Assembly: GCA_009773475.1 (NCBI GenBank) | Contig: WSXV01000001.1 | Span: forward strand, 124,001 to 188,000 | DNA: 64,000 nt | Origin: Desulfobulbaceae bacterium | GTDB lineage: Bacteria; Desulfobacterota; Desulfobulbia; Desulfobulbales; Desulfocapsaceae | Direction: 5' to 3' | Part shown: piece after piece, positions 1 through 8,916 of the stretch | Layout: every line of letters starts with the position of its first letter | How positions within the stretch are numbered: the first letter of the stretch is position 1 | Notes under the pieces: generated by a model | Told to the model about the DNA's origin: nothing | What the model saw: only the letters and a program-made list of their open reading frames with translations | Databases searched by the model: none | Program-made: the position numbers and the translations under genes

Positions 1-193
1 ACACAAAAAATGTGACCAGGATATTATTTTATATAGTCCTGAATGACGTGATCGAGCAGATATCGCCAGCCTGCCTCAGGGGGGCCTGAACCATCGGGTA
101 CGAATAAATTATTGCGTTAAAATGAAAAAATGGGAATAGTACAGATAGAAGGATGAGGCGTCGAATGCCCCACCCTTCTGTTTCACAACCAGG

Positions 194-222
194 GCGCAGA
201 AATAATTTATTTATTTCTGCGC
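194..222 (-). terminator. Possible terminator hairpin after the exported protein
   Basis: Perfect 12-bp inverted repeat (GCGCAGAAATAA at 194-205, its complement at 211-222, 5-nt loop) directly after the stop codon of the minus-strand gene. There is no clear T-run on the minus strand, so termination is an inference; the AT-rich upper stem may compensate. Confidence 0.4.
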
Positions 223-228
223 TCTACC

Positions 229-1071
229 TTATTGAGCAGTAACATGGGTGCCATACATCCAGGTGCCAACGATACCGATGTACTTGACGGTAATGCTGTC
301 AGCCCCGTAGCGGATATCAGCTGTGTTGTTTCCAGGAACATAGATATCAACACTGATCATATCGCCTTGTTTCAGGTTGTACATTCTTTGGTTAACAGTG
401 TTCGTGGTACCTGTTTCAGGCATAACAACAACAATGTCGTCCGTCCAGAGGCATTTTGAGGTATAAACCGCATCGTCCAAGGTGACCTTTCCCAGTCCTG
501 GAATGGTTCTGGCATCCAGAGTGACTGGACTCGTGAAACCTGGAGTTGCGTACTTACCCGGAATAGCCTGTACAGTTATCTGTGGGTTAGCGCTGGGGAC
601 GAACATCAGCTGGCCCCATGGCGCCCTGTACCTGCCTGTTTGCTCAGCATAGCCCCAAGGACTGAACTCATTGTGTTTCAACACGCTGTCATAGATGTTG
701 ATATTAAGGTCGCTCTCGGGTTTCATCTGCAGAACGATATTCCAGTGGTAGGTTCCCTCGTTATACACATCGGTCAGTGCTGACAACATCCCTGGGAATA
801 CCGGGTCGTCATACAGCTCACCAGCTGTAGTGGTGAACTCTTCGTATGCTAACTGGTTAGGTGTCCGCACCCAGCAGCTTCTCAAGTTCAGCGGGCCGCT
901 GGGGCCGACGTTGTTGACGATGACCTGGCCATACTGAGCGCTGTTTGAAATTGCAAAATAGTTCTCTTCGTCGTTGCAAACAGCGTCGAACTCAGGAATG
1001 TTACCGGCCTGCGCTACTACTGCACCCATGAGCACAGAAAAAGCCAATGACGTTACTATTGTTTTTTTCAT
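229..1071 (-). CDS. Exported protein of unknown function
   Basis: I do not recognise this 280-residue protein. It has a clear Sec signal peptide: MKK, a hydrophobic run, and a probable cleavage site after AQA near residue 22. The mature part has no membrane segment. It is rich in Tyr, Asn, Pro and short beta-prone stretches and has three cysteines, so a periplasmic or extracellular location is likely. Of two in-frame ATGs the inner one (1071) is preferred, because AGGGAG lies about seven nucleotides before it and inside the extension that the outer ATG (1086) would add. It shares its strand and low GC content with the PEP-CTERM gene upstream, but a 340-bp gap with a terminator suggests a separate transcript. 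Confidence 0.75.
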   Translation of the reverse strand: MKKTIVTSLAFSVLMGAVVAQAGNIPEFDAVCNDEENYFAISNSAQYGQVIVNNVGPSGPLNLRSCWVRTPNQLAYEEFTTTAGELYDDPVFPGMLSALTDVYNEGTYHWNIVLQMKPESDLNINIYDSVLKHNEFSPWGYAEQTGRYRAPWGQLMFVPSANPQITVQAIPGKYATPGFTSPVTLDARTIPGLGKVTLDDAVYTSKCLWTDDIVVVMPETGTTNTVNQRMYNLKQGDMISVDIYVPGNNTADIRYGADSITVKYIGIVGTWMYGTHVTAQ

Positions 1072-1380
1072 TTTTTTCTCCCTCATTTTTTATGGTTGAT
1101 GCATTTCCTCAGGATAGGCTGCAAACTGCTACCCCCCAAGGCGTTTGGTTACTGTTTTTATTGCTGTAAGATGGCTCGTTAAAAGATTTTTTCACCTCCT
1201 TTATGAGTTTGCGCAGCCACAGGGGAAAAGAATGGTGGTTCAATTTATTTTGTCTCTCCTCCCTTCAAACCGCTTAAATTGTTATTAACAGCCTTTTATC
1301 CTTGCTTCATTTCCAGCCTGAAAGGCCGGAAATCACTCTTTTCTGTGTTTGTATATTCCCTTCGGAAGAAGCGTTTGCCG

Positions 1381-1412
1381 AAAAAAAAAGGGCTCTCCGG
1401 CTCTCAGCCGGC
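1381..1412 (-). terminator. Rho-independent terminator of the PEP-CTERM gene
   Basis: Stem CCGGCT/AGCCGG with a 3-nt loop (1397-1411) immediately after the stop codon at 1413-1415. On the minus strand it is followed by a run of nine T (the A-run at 1381-1389). Confidence 0.75.
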
Positions 1413-2378
1413 CTATGCTTTTGCCTTTCGTCTGAAAAAGGCAAGGCTGCTCAGTCCTGAAAAAAGCAGAAGGGCTGCGCCCGGCAAAGGCGTAGGAATT
1501 GCTGGCGCAGCAGGAGTCAGTGCGCAGGTAAGTTTCAGCGGATCAGTTTCGGTGCCGATGTATATATGGCCGTTGCCATCTTCATCAAGGAAATCGATAG
1601 GAGTAGCTGTGCCCTCAAGCCAGTTAAGATTGCTGAAATTGGTATTAAAATAAATGCCAATGCCCATCTGGTAGAAAATAGGTTTTCCTGAGTCGGTCTG
1701 CGACTGGAGGTATACGTCTGCATTTTGACTCGGGTCTCCTCCAATCAAATCGAAATCAAGGGTCGTGTCGTCAGTTAATGACGTGAGCTCACTGCCTGGG
1801 CCATTGTAGATGAATCCGCTAAATGAAGCCGTGATTCTAATGTCGGATACCAAATATTCATCCGGGTAATTAATGTGTCCGAGAAGGTTTGCTGAGAAAT
1901 TGTAGAAGCCAGCGGTATCGACGGTTAATCTTCTGAGTGCGTTGGTGGTCGCCTGCTGCTGTGCGCTTATAATTGCGAGCGTTGAATCATCGAATCCAGA
2001 AAAAGTCATCTCGGCAAAGGACTGGATGGAAAGACCGTCAGGTGGGCTTGCGGAAGTCCCTGTTCCCTGAGAGCCGGCGTTCATGGAGAGCACTGAGCCC
2101 AAAGGGGCTGTGTTAGGAGAAGTCTTGACTATATCTGCATATGAGCTGGCGCTGTTTGATGTGGAAGATTCACCAAAGACGTAACCTTCCGTATTTAAAA
2201 ATTGCCCGCCATTCTGCTGGACTTCAAAATTGTAACTTACGTATTCACTTTGCAAGCTGTACGGAAAAGTATCCCAGTTTATACTTGCCTGGCTATTTCC
2301 GGCCGCCAGGAGCAGAGCGGATGCGGATGCTGCTACGACGAATTTTCCTGTTTTTGTCATCTGTCTTGTCATGTGCAT
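1413..2378 (-). CDS. PEP-CTERM sorting-domain surface protein
   Basis: A 321-residue exported protein. The N-terminus is a signal peptide (basic start, then AASASALLLAAGNSQAS). The C-terminus is a typical PEP-CTERM signal of the VPLPxA subtype: TPLPGAALLLFSGLSSLAFF followed by RRKAKA. Such proteins are handled by an exosortase and usually end up at the cell surface or in extracellular matrix. The central 270 residues are Ser/Thr/Asn-rich with no fold I recognise. The ATG at 2378 is supported by AGGAGG seven nucleotides upstream. No exosortase is encoded in this window, so the processing enzyme must lie elsewhere. The gene is single, ends at its own terminator and has lower GC than the hydrogenase region. 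Confidence 0.85.
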   Translation of the reverse strand: MHMTRQMTKTGKFVVAASASALLLAAGNSQASINWDTFPYSLQSEYVSYNFEVQQNGGQFLNTEGYVFGESSTSNSASSYADIVKTSPNTAPLGSVLSMNAGSQGTGTSASPPDGLSIQSFAEMTFSGFDDSTLAIISAQQQATTNALRRLTVDTAGFYNFSANLLGHINYPDEYLVSDIRITASFSGFIYNGPGSELTSLTDDTTLDFDLIGGDPSQNADVYLQSQTDSGKPIFYQMGIGIYFNTNFSNLNWLEGTATPIDFLDEDGNGHIYIGTETDPLKLTCALTPAAPAIPTPLPGAALLLFSGLSSLAFFRRKAKA

Positions 2379-3949
2379 TGAATTACCTCCTGATGATTTG
2401 TGTTGGTCTAGAACATCTTAGGAATTAACTCGTTGTGAAAGACATAGTTCCATTGTTTAAGGCTGATTTGAAAACTACCTCCTTCCAGGCGTACACTTTT
2501 TTCACCATCTACGCCGGGCGGTTCGTCCTTCACACCAGGGACTTACCAGCTATTGTTATCGTCCCCACGACAACCAAGGTCTACATTGTTATAAATATTT
2601 TCAGTTCTCATTTTTTCTGCTTGACAACAAATGCCCGTATTGATATGAGTATTAATTGTTCTTTAGTTTTATCCTCCTTTGATTTATTGTTGTACTCTTA
2701 TGAGGCACCCCCTATTTCAGCTCCCTTTTTACGTACATTTTTCGTGCCAGAATTTAAATTCCATTAAACACTTAAAAATGTCTATGCTTTCAATATTTTA
2801 AGTGATAACTGGAAAATTCGACCTTGCCGTCAGCTGTAAAAAATAACTTGCAAGTTTCTACAATTTGCCTGAAGAAAAAAAATGAATTCCCATTTTCAGG
2901 AATTTAGAATGCCCAGCAAGTCCTTTCTACACTAAGATTTAATAGATTTTAGTCCGGAAATCGGGACTATTTTTTCCGGTTTCCGGAATCTTCATGCCCA
3001 ATTTAAAGTGGGCCCTTCTTTAAATGACTTTTCCCCCCTGCAAAAGCTCTCGCCATACCCCAAAGTTTGCCAGTAGCGAACTTTTCTTGTTCTTCCAGCG
3101 CCCGTTATTTTAAGAAAAAAGTTGACACCCATAAAAAAAGAAGGGGTGGTTTGTTAGTGTGACCTGTGATTGCAACTAGTTGCGTCACCATATCATTGAC
3201 ACAGCCAGTTATAATCACAGGTGGGTATTATCCGATTCCCTTCTCCTTCATAATATTTTTCTGTGAGCCCGCTGTAAGACTGAATATGTCGGACCTGAAT
3301 CCGTGGCACAAAATATGCAGCCAACCTTGTATGAAAAATAACTGATAATTCGCCATCCGACGACCAGTTGATCCGTTTGATTTACCGAGCCTCCCGTAAA
3401 CAATGAGGCACGGAATGCTTCGGTAAATAAAAAAATTTATTATGGGCATGAGATTTAAAGGGGAACCTTTTCGCTGCCTTATAAAAAGTAAATTTAAAAA
3501 TCAATAATATATCCGTTGAGGTCGTAGTCTCCATGGAATCGGTGCCAACTCTCCCTTTTGTTTACCCAGGCACAGCAAGCCAATCATGGCTTTAACAATA
3601 TCACTGTGGGAAATCTTGGGCTCGCGGTAACCTGGTCAGGGGCGTGACATCAAGCCCTCCTCCGAGTTTTCGTCCAATTCAACATTATCCCGATCAAGGC
3701 CTGCCCCGAATGGCTGGTCAAAAGTTCATCGCCCTCTTTGATGATAAATTCTACAGGTCGAATATTCACCTCCCAGGTATTATCTTCTGGAAGGAATTGT
3801 GCCATGAATATTTAATAATATTAGCAGATTAAAGGAATAAATAGCAAATATTGCGCCACGGATTCAGGTCATATTTTAATTACAGTTCAGCTCTTACCCC
3901 TGCGGAAAGATCTTAGGAAGTTAATTGAGTCTGGTCGGGAGGATAAAAA
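2379..3949. other. 1.57 kb AT-rich gap without a confident gene
   Basis: The only open frames are short (110 residues or fewer), with no Shine-Dalgarno support and no recognisable similarity. Structure that can be seen: two small stems at 2488-2541 upstream of the PEP-CTERM gene, an inverted TCCGGAAA/TTTCCGGA pair near 2953-2989, and a nested palindrome at 3163-3221. A decayed gene between 3228 and 3832 is possible but I cannot identify one. Confidence 0.5.
3163..3221. repeat. Nested inverted repeat, possible operator
   Basis: The arms CCTGTGATT (3163-3171) and AATCACAGG (3213-3221) are exact inverted copies. Next to the left arm is a perfect 12-bp palindrome GCAACTAGTTGC (3172-3183). It lies about 730 bp upstream of the protease start, in non-coding sequence. 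A regulator-binding role is only a guess. Confidence 0.4.
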
Positions 3950-6565
3950 GTGGATACTCGGAATTCTGTAAATAATTATCTTTTTTTGCTGGCTGCCGGT
4001 AAGCGAAACAAAAGGTTTTATTTTTCAAAATCTCTTTGTCTAAAACTCACGGTTGCTCTCCTTGTTCTGCTTTTTACTCACAGTATCCTGATCCATCTGA
4101 GCCTTGCGGCTCAATCGTCCCCCGTTCAAGAAGGGCTTCGTTATAATACAGGAAAAGTATCGCAGGAACTTTCCGGTTTTATGAAGGAGAAGGACAGGGA
4201 GCAACGGATAAGAGTCCTTGTCAAGTTCAAGCCATCGCTTATAGAAGAGCAGGCAACCACTCATTCCAATGAGAAGCGCTTTGCAAAACAAAGAGGTCGT
4301 GATGGCGCTGCCCGATATCGGCGCGCGACATCGTCAAATCTCAGTCATTTGCATTCACTTCTTGAAAATCGGCAAAAAGCAGGGAGAGATAACAGGTATG
4401 ACGAAAAGGGATCCTGGCTTACCAATAGCATTGCCGTATCTCTCACTCCTGAAGAAATAGCTGTGCTTTCCAATGATCCAGCAATTGAAAAAATTGTCAA
4501 AAAAAGACCTGTTATTCTGACGATACCCCAAACTTCAGCTCTGCAAGGAGAGAGCTCACCTCCAGAAAATTTATGGAGCTTCAATGCAATCGGCATGCAG
4601 GACATTCCATTCCAAGGTCTTAACGGCAATGGAATACGGATTGGGCACCTTGATACAGGGATCAGTGCTTCCGCCTATAACGTTGCCTCGAAAGTCATCG
4701 ATTGGGCCGAGTTCAATAACACGGGTGCGAGGATCGATAGTGTCCCTCATGAAACAAACGCTTCCGCGCATGGGACTTTTACCGCAAGCATTCTAGCCGG
4801 AGACACAACCGGTATCGCCCCAGGGGCTCATCTGTTATCCGCACTGGTACTCCCTGAGGGATATGGAACGGAAGAACAGATTTTGGCCGGATTGGAGTGG
4901 GTCATTGATCCTAATGGCGACGGAAATCTTGATGACGGTGCTCAGATTATCAATATGTCCTTCGGGATGCCAAGGTCATCCCAAATTCTGGATGAAGCCA
5001 TCAAGAGAATAGTTTCCCTGGGGATTTTGCCGGTCTGCGCTATTGGTAATCAGGGCTTATTTGCAGTTTATTTCCCGGGCACTATGCCGGAGGTCATTGG
5101 GGTGGGCGCCACTGACCAGTTTGATAAGGTTATCCCGCAAAGTTCTGGCGCAACTATACAAAACGGCGAGACCACGATTATCAAACCGGATATCACGGCT
5201 CCCGGATATCTGATCATTGGCTTGGACCAGAACGGTGGCTATCAAGCCCTTTCCGGTACTTCCGTTGCCGCCCCCCAAGTTGCGGGTGCCGCGGCACTTC
5301 TCCTGCAGCAAATGCCTGAACAGGGTCTTGATGATTTGAAGAAATTCCTGTTGTACAGCTCCCGCAAAGTAAAAGAGTCGCAGAAAAAAGATATGCGTTA
5401 TGGCATGGGAATCTTGAATGTTGCGGCGGCATCACAATTTCTTGACAGGTATGAGCCAAGGAAAAATACTGCAGATCTTATCCTGAAAGATCCTAGCATG
5501 CCCAATGCCTTCGTTAACAGGTTTTCAGCCTATTATTCCGACGGCAGTGACCAGTTCCTTGAAGAGGAGCGCCTCGATTCGAACCTTTTTTATGGGTTCG
5601 GCGCGATTGAAGCGCAACCCATCGACATGGCTGATGTTGACGGTGATGGCCTTGCCGACGTCATTGTCAGGAAAAAAACCATTATCGATGCTGCCACCTC
5701 GAAGATATCCTATGTCGTGCATACTATGGCCATTGATTCTGGTTTCTCCAGGATGGGCCAAATCTGGTATTCCTCCATTCAGCCGAATGACAAAGAGCCG
5801 GAATACCTTGGCATGGCTGATGTGAATGGCGACGGACGGGAAGACCTGCTCATAAGAGAACGTCGGGAAGGCAGGGCCACATACCAGGTCATTGTGCATG
5901 CTTGCCTGTCCAATGGCCGTAACAGTTTTGAGAAAAATGAGTCTCCATGGGCGGAATTTTCTGTCTCCAATTACGATAACTTTAGCGTTGATTTTGGCGA
6001 TGTTAATGGAGATGGCAAGGCCGATATGGCGTATTGGTTGACAAGAGCAGGTTACTTTAGTTCTATTCCCACCTACTATTACACTTGTCTGTCCGACGGC
6101 TCACGCTTCCTTTATCCGGTGTTTGCCAGGAGCATTTATTATTACAACAATATAATGTCAGAGCACCTTGCTTTGCGAGATGTTAACGGCGATGGCGCCG
6201 CAGACCTCATTATGAAAGAATTCAGTGAATACAGCTCAAATGATAAGCTCTATATTCATGTCTATTTTTCCGACCGTACCGGAAAATTTAAGGCTAAACA
6301 GCTCTGGGGGCTGTTGGATTGGGATGAAAACGCAACAATTGCCGGAATTGAAGATGTCAATAACGATAATTCAGCTGATCTTATCATCAAGCGATTTAAC
6401 CAAGTATCAGGTATTTGTACGTTCAGTGCTGCAAAAAGTAACAGCCGGGACAAATTTACTGAGGACATGGAACCATGGCTGGTAGTGCCTTGTGATTCGG
6501 AATCTGATGTTCCCGAAGTTGTTGGTGTAAGAGAGGTCGGTCTGGGAGACTGGGTTTTTCGTTAA
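3950..6565 (+). CDS. Secreted subtilisin-like serine protease (S8) with FG-GAP/VCBS repeats
   Basis: An 871-residue exported protease. Order: basic N-terminus and one hydrophobic signal segment (about 31-53), an I9-like propeptide region (about 86-190, with RIRVLVKFKPSLIEE), then an S8 catalytic domain with Asp235 (HLDTG), His274 (SAHGT), oxyanion Asn367 (IGNQG) and Ser438 (SGTSVAAP). The C-terminal 310 residues hold at least five calcium-binding-type FG-GAP/VCBS units of the form DVNGDGxAD near 560, 625, 680, 745 and 800. All catalytic residues are present, so an active extracellular protease is likely. The start is GTG at 3950, with GGGAGGA six nucleotides upstream. Neighbours give no hint of a dedicated substrate; the FG-GAP part probably mediates surface or glycan binding. 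Confidence 0.92.
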   Translation: MDTRNSVNNYLFLLAAGKRNKRFYFSKSLCLKLTVALLVLLFTHSILIHLSLAAQSSPVQEGLRYNTGKVSQELSGFMKEKDREQRIRVLVKFKPSLIEEQATTHSNEKRFAKQRGRDGAARYRRATSSNLSHLHSLLENRQKAGRDNRYDEKGSWLTNSIAVSLTPEEIAVLSNDPAIEKIVKKRPVILTIPQTSALQGESSPPENLWSFNAIGMQDIPFQGLNGNGIRIGHLDTGISASAYNVASKVIDWAEFNNTGARIDSVPHETNASAHGTFTASILAGDTTGIAPGAHLLSALVLPEGYGTEEQILAGLEWVIDPNGDGNLDDGAQIINMSFGMPRSSQILDEAIKRIVSLGILPVCAIGNQGLFAVYFPGTMPEVIGVGATDQFDKVIPQSSGATIQNGETTIIKPDITAPGYLIIGLDQNGGYQALSGTSVAAPQVAGAAALLLQQMPEQGLDDLKKFLLYSSRKVKESQKKDMRYGMGILNVAAASQFLDRYEPRKNTADLILKDPSMPNAFVNRFSAYYSDGSDQFLEEERLDSNLFYGFGAIEAQPIDMADVDGDGLADVIVRKKTIIDAATSKISYVVHTMAIDSGFSRMGQIWYSSIQPNDKEPEYLGMADVNGDGREDLLIRERREGRATYQVIVHACLSNGRNSFEKNESPWAEFSVSNYDNFSVDFGDVNGDGKADMAYWLTRAGYFSSIPTYYYTCLSDGSRFLYPVFARSIYYYNNIMSEHLALRDVNGDGAADLIMKEFSEYSSNDKLYIHVYFSDRTGKFKAKQLWGLLDWDENATIAGIEDVNNDNSADLIIKRFNQVSGICTFSAAKSNSRDKFTEDMEPWLVVPCDSESDVPEVVGVREVGLGDWVFR

Positions 6566-6723
6566 ACCTTGATAGCTGTGGAAATCAGGGATGCTTCCCA
6601 ATTTCAGAGGTCCAATATGCAAATCGGCGCGAACGCTTCTAAGTGTAGAGCAACTTCGGTCGCTGCCGGCAGTTTTCCGTGCTGATAACACAGGCGCTAC
6701 AAATACTTAGCTATCAATAGAAT

Positions 6724-7476
6724 ATGCTTACGATCAAAAACGCACGGATTCAATCCACCAGCTTTCGACCGCGCACCGAAAAGGTTGACACCTTGGTGCT
6801 GCACTTCACTGCCCTGGATCTGGAGTCATCACTGCGGATACTCCGATACGGAGACGTAAGTTCACATTATGTGCTGGCCGAGGACGGAAGCGTTTGGAAG
6901 ATCCTTGAGGATAACGAGGTCGCTTGGCACGCCGGGCTGTCGATGTGGCATGGCAGGCCCAACGTCAACGGGCGATCCATTGGCGTCGAGATCGTCAACC
7001 TCGACGCCAACACCAGGGACTACCCGGCGACGCAGATCGCAGCGCTGATCGAACTCTGTACGACAATCATTACCCGGAATCCCGGCATCTCACCCCGCAA
7101 TATTGTCGGACATTCCGACATCGCGCCCAAGCGCAAGGACGACCCCGGCCGCAAGTTTCCCTGGAAAGAGCTGGCCGAGGCGGGGATTGGCCTCTGGCCT
7201 ACCACCATGCAGGATGAGCCGGTTGGCACCCAGCAGCAGATCCAGTCTCTTCTTGAGGCCTGCGGATATCCGCAAGAACACGCCTACGGAATCAAGGGTG
7301 GTGGCTATGTCTCAATTTCCGATCCAGCAAACCCGCCAGATGGCGTCAGCAATGTGGTGATGGTCACAACAGCGGACATCCTGCGGGCGTTTCAGCTCCG
7401 GTTTCAACCGGAGAGTGTTACCGGTATTGCCACGCCGGCAACCATGGGGATATTGCGAAGACTGTCCACCATGTGA
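6724..7476 (+). CDS. N-acetylmuramoyl-L-alanine amidase (amidase_2 / AmpD-AmiD type)
   Basis: A 250-residue zinc amidase that cleaves the bond between N-acetylmuramic acid and the stem peptide. The amidase_2 fold spans about residues 20-150. Zinc ligands are visible as His27 (LVLHFTA), His130 (VGHSDIAP) and Asp140 (KDDPG), and WHAG plus GRSIGVEI are typical. The remaining 80 residues resemble a small C-terminal helical domain (QSLLEACGYP...VTTADILRAFQLRFQP) like the wall-binding part of AmiD. There is no signal peptide or lipobox, so it may act on cytoplasmic anhydro-muropeptides like AmpD, unless a start further upstream was missed. The ATG at 6724 has no good Shine-Dalgarno. It converges on the hydrogenase operon across a shared palindrome. 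Confidence 0.88.
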   Translation: MLTIKNARIQSTSFRPRTEKVDTLVLHFTALDLESSLRILRYGDVSSHYVLAEDGSVWKILEDNEVAWHAGLSMWHGRPNVNGRSIGVEIVNLDANTRDYPATQIAALIELCTTIITRNPGISPRNIVGHSDIAPKRKDDPGRKFPWKELAEAGIGLWPTTMQDEPVGTQQQIQSLLEACGYPQEHAYGIKGGGYVSISDPANPPDGVSNVVMVTTADILRAFQLRFQPESVTGIATPATMGILRRLSTM

Positions 7477-7577
7477 GACTGAACTTCCACGTGACGGCTG
7501 ATTTCTCTGTGGGTTGCGGATATGAGGGAGGAAGGGGCTTGAAAAAATAATACGGCTCAACGAAAGGCGAGAAAGAC

Positions 7578-7622
7578 CTGAGGGGTCCATCAAAAAATAT
7601 TATTTTTTGATGGACCCCTCAG
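7578..7622. terminator. Bidirectional terminator (45-bp perfect palindrome)
   Basis: Two exact 22-nt arms (starting CTGAGGGGTCCATC) around a single central base. It lies between the convergent amidase (+) and hypB (-). The inner part of the stem is a run of A then T, so a T-rich tract follows the GC-rich base in both directions. It is the natural end point of the hydrogenase operon. Confidence 0.8.
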
Positions 7623-7747
7623 CCGTTTAAGCAAAAGCCAGGGGAGGGTTGCTCCAAGTGAGGACGAACGGCGCTCCCTACCCAGATTTTCCAATCGGCC
7701 AGGATTTGGCAAAGGGATAATCAGAAGGGGGAGGAGCGGGTTGGTAA

Positions 7748-8518
7748 TCAAGCCCCTGTTGATTGATTCTTACTATGCAGGGATGTGAGATACTCGATCC
7801 ATGCGTCAAATCCTTCGCCTGTGGTGGAGGAGAGATCCATCACCTGTAACCTTGGGTTGAGGTGCAGGGCGTCGGCCTTGGCCTCGGCCACGGGAAAGTC
7901 AAAGTAGGGCAGCAGATCCGTCTTGCTGATCACAAAGACCTGAGAGCTGATAAAGGCCTTGGGATATTTGGAGGGTTTATCCGGGCCTTCCGGGACTGAA
8001 ACGAGGACGACTCTCTGGTGTTCGCCAAGATCAAAGGTGGCCGGACAGACCAGATTTCCGACATTCTCGATGAAGAGGATGTCGAGCTTGTCTCCGCCCG
8101 GTTCATGCTCCAGCAGATGAAATCCTTTGTGGATCTGGGCGGCATCGAGATGACAGGCACCACCGGTGGTCAACTGGATGACCGGCACTCCTTTGGCGCG
8201 GATTCTCTGGGCGTCTCGATCGGTCTCAATATCGCCTTCGATAACACCGATTCTGATAGTCCCCTTGAGCCGTTCGATGGTCTTTTCCAGCAAAGTGGTC
8301 TTGCCGGATCCGGGGCTTGAGATCAGATTGATGGCCACGATCCCCTTGGCCTCAAAGTGGGCCTTGTTGCCGGAGGCGATGGCGTCGTTGGCAGCCAGCA
8401 GGTTTTGATGGACTTCTATCACCTGGGAATTATGGGTATGTTTATGATCGTGATCGTGATCGTGATCGTGGTCGTGGGTATGGGTGTGGGTAAGGTCACA
8501 TCCGCAGGCATCACACAT
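7748..8518 (-). CDS. hypB: Hydrogenase nickel incorporation GTPase HypB
   Basis: A 256-residue GTPase that delivers nickel to the hydrogenase large subunit together with HypA. It begins with the high-affinity nickel motif MCDACGC, followed by a His/Asp stretch (residues 11-29), then the G-domain with P-loop SSPGSGKTT (67-75), ENVGNLVCPA and a guanine-specificity SKTD. The start at 8518 is chosen because the CxxCxC motif must be N-terminal; a longer frame reaching 8650 would overlap hypA and add unrelated sequence. The His-Asp tract is encoded by tandem GATCGT hexamers (8446-8475). It is the last gene of the operon, 53 bp after hypA and 125 bp before the palindromic terminator. Confidence 0.96.
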   Translation of the reverse strand: MCDACGCDLTHTHTHDHDHDHDHDHKHTHNSQVIEVHQNLLAANDAIASGNKAHFEAKGIVAINLISSPGSGKTTLLEKTIERLKGTIRIGVIEGDIETDRDAQRIRAKGVPVIQLTTGGACHLDAAQIHKGFHLLEHEPGGDKLDILFIENVGNLVCPATFDLGEHQRVVLVSVPEGPDKPSKYPKAFISSQVFVISKTDLLPYFDFPVAEAKADALHLNPRLQVMDLSSTTGEGFDAWIEYLTSLHSKNQSTGA

Positions 8519-8571
8519 AAGGGCACCTTTTTTTTGAGAAAATGAACGAAGCCGGGGAGCTGCAAAGGCAG

Positions 8572-8916
8572 CTATTCCAGCTCCACTTGATTGAGGGTGA
8601 TGGCATCGCCTCCTTCTGGGATAAGGAGGCTTTCTTGACATTTCGAACATTGATCGGGGCGAACCGCTGCGGACTCTTCATGTCCGCATTGTACACATCG
8701 AAAGGTTGCCGGCGAATTGATAATGGTCAGGCTGGCCTCGTTGGTCAGGTTGTTTTCTTTGGAGAGGATGTCAAAGGCAAACTGGAACGAGTCAATGGCC
8801 ACACCGGAGAGCGGCCCAATGTCCACAGTGACGGTAAGAATCCGTTGCTTGTCATGTTCGGCGGCAAGGGCGACAAGTTGTTCGATCAACCCTTGAACCA
8901 GTGACATCTCATGCAT
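8572..8916 (-). CDS. hypA: Hydrogenase nickel metallochaperone HypA
   Basis: 114 residues, the usual length. The N-terminal MHEMSL binds nickel through His2. A structural zinc site is formed by CVQC and CSKC in the second half (about residues 74-93). It hands nickel to the hydrogenase precursor with HypB. The start overlaps the end of the upstream maturation protease by 8 bp, which suggests translational coupling. Confidence 0.96.
   Translation of the reverse strand: MHEMSLVQGLIEQLVALAAEHDKQRILTVTVDIGPLSGVAIDSFQFAFDILSKENNLTNEASLTIINSPATFRCVQCGHEESAAVRPDQCSKCQESLLIPEGGDAITLNQVELE

Noticed and set aside
1104-1200. Small minus-strand frame starting GTG after AAGGAG, about 28 codons
   Set aside because: The Shine-Dalgarno touches the GTG with no spacing, the peptide has no recognisable features, and the segment is better explained as untranslated leader.
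2435-2767. 110-codon plus-strand frame in the AT-rich gap
   Set aside because: No Shine-Dalgarno, odd composition, no motif, and it overlaps paired segments of the PEP-CTERM leader.
3228-3832. Two short frames (73 codons minus, 62 codons plus)
   Set aside because: No start signals or similarity to anything I recognise. A gene remnant is possible but cannot be supported.
7477-7577. tRNA or other RNA gene near the amidase 3' end
   Set aside because: No cloverleaf or anticodon arm could be drawn; no tRNA was found by eye anywhere in the window, though a computed scan would be decisive.
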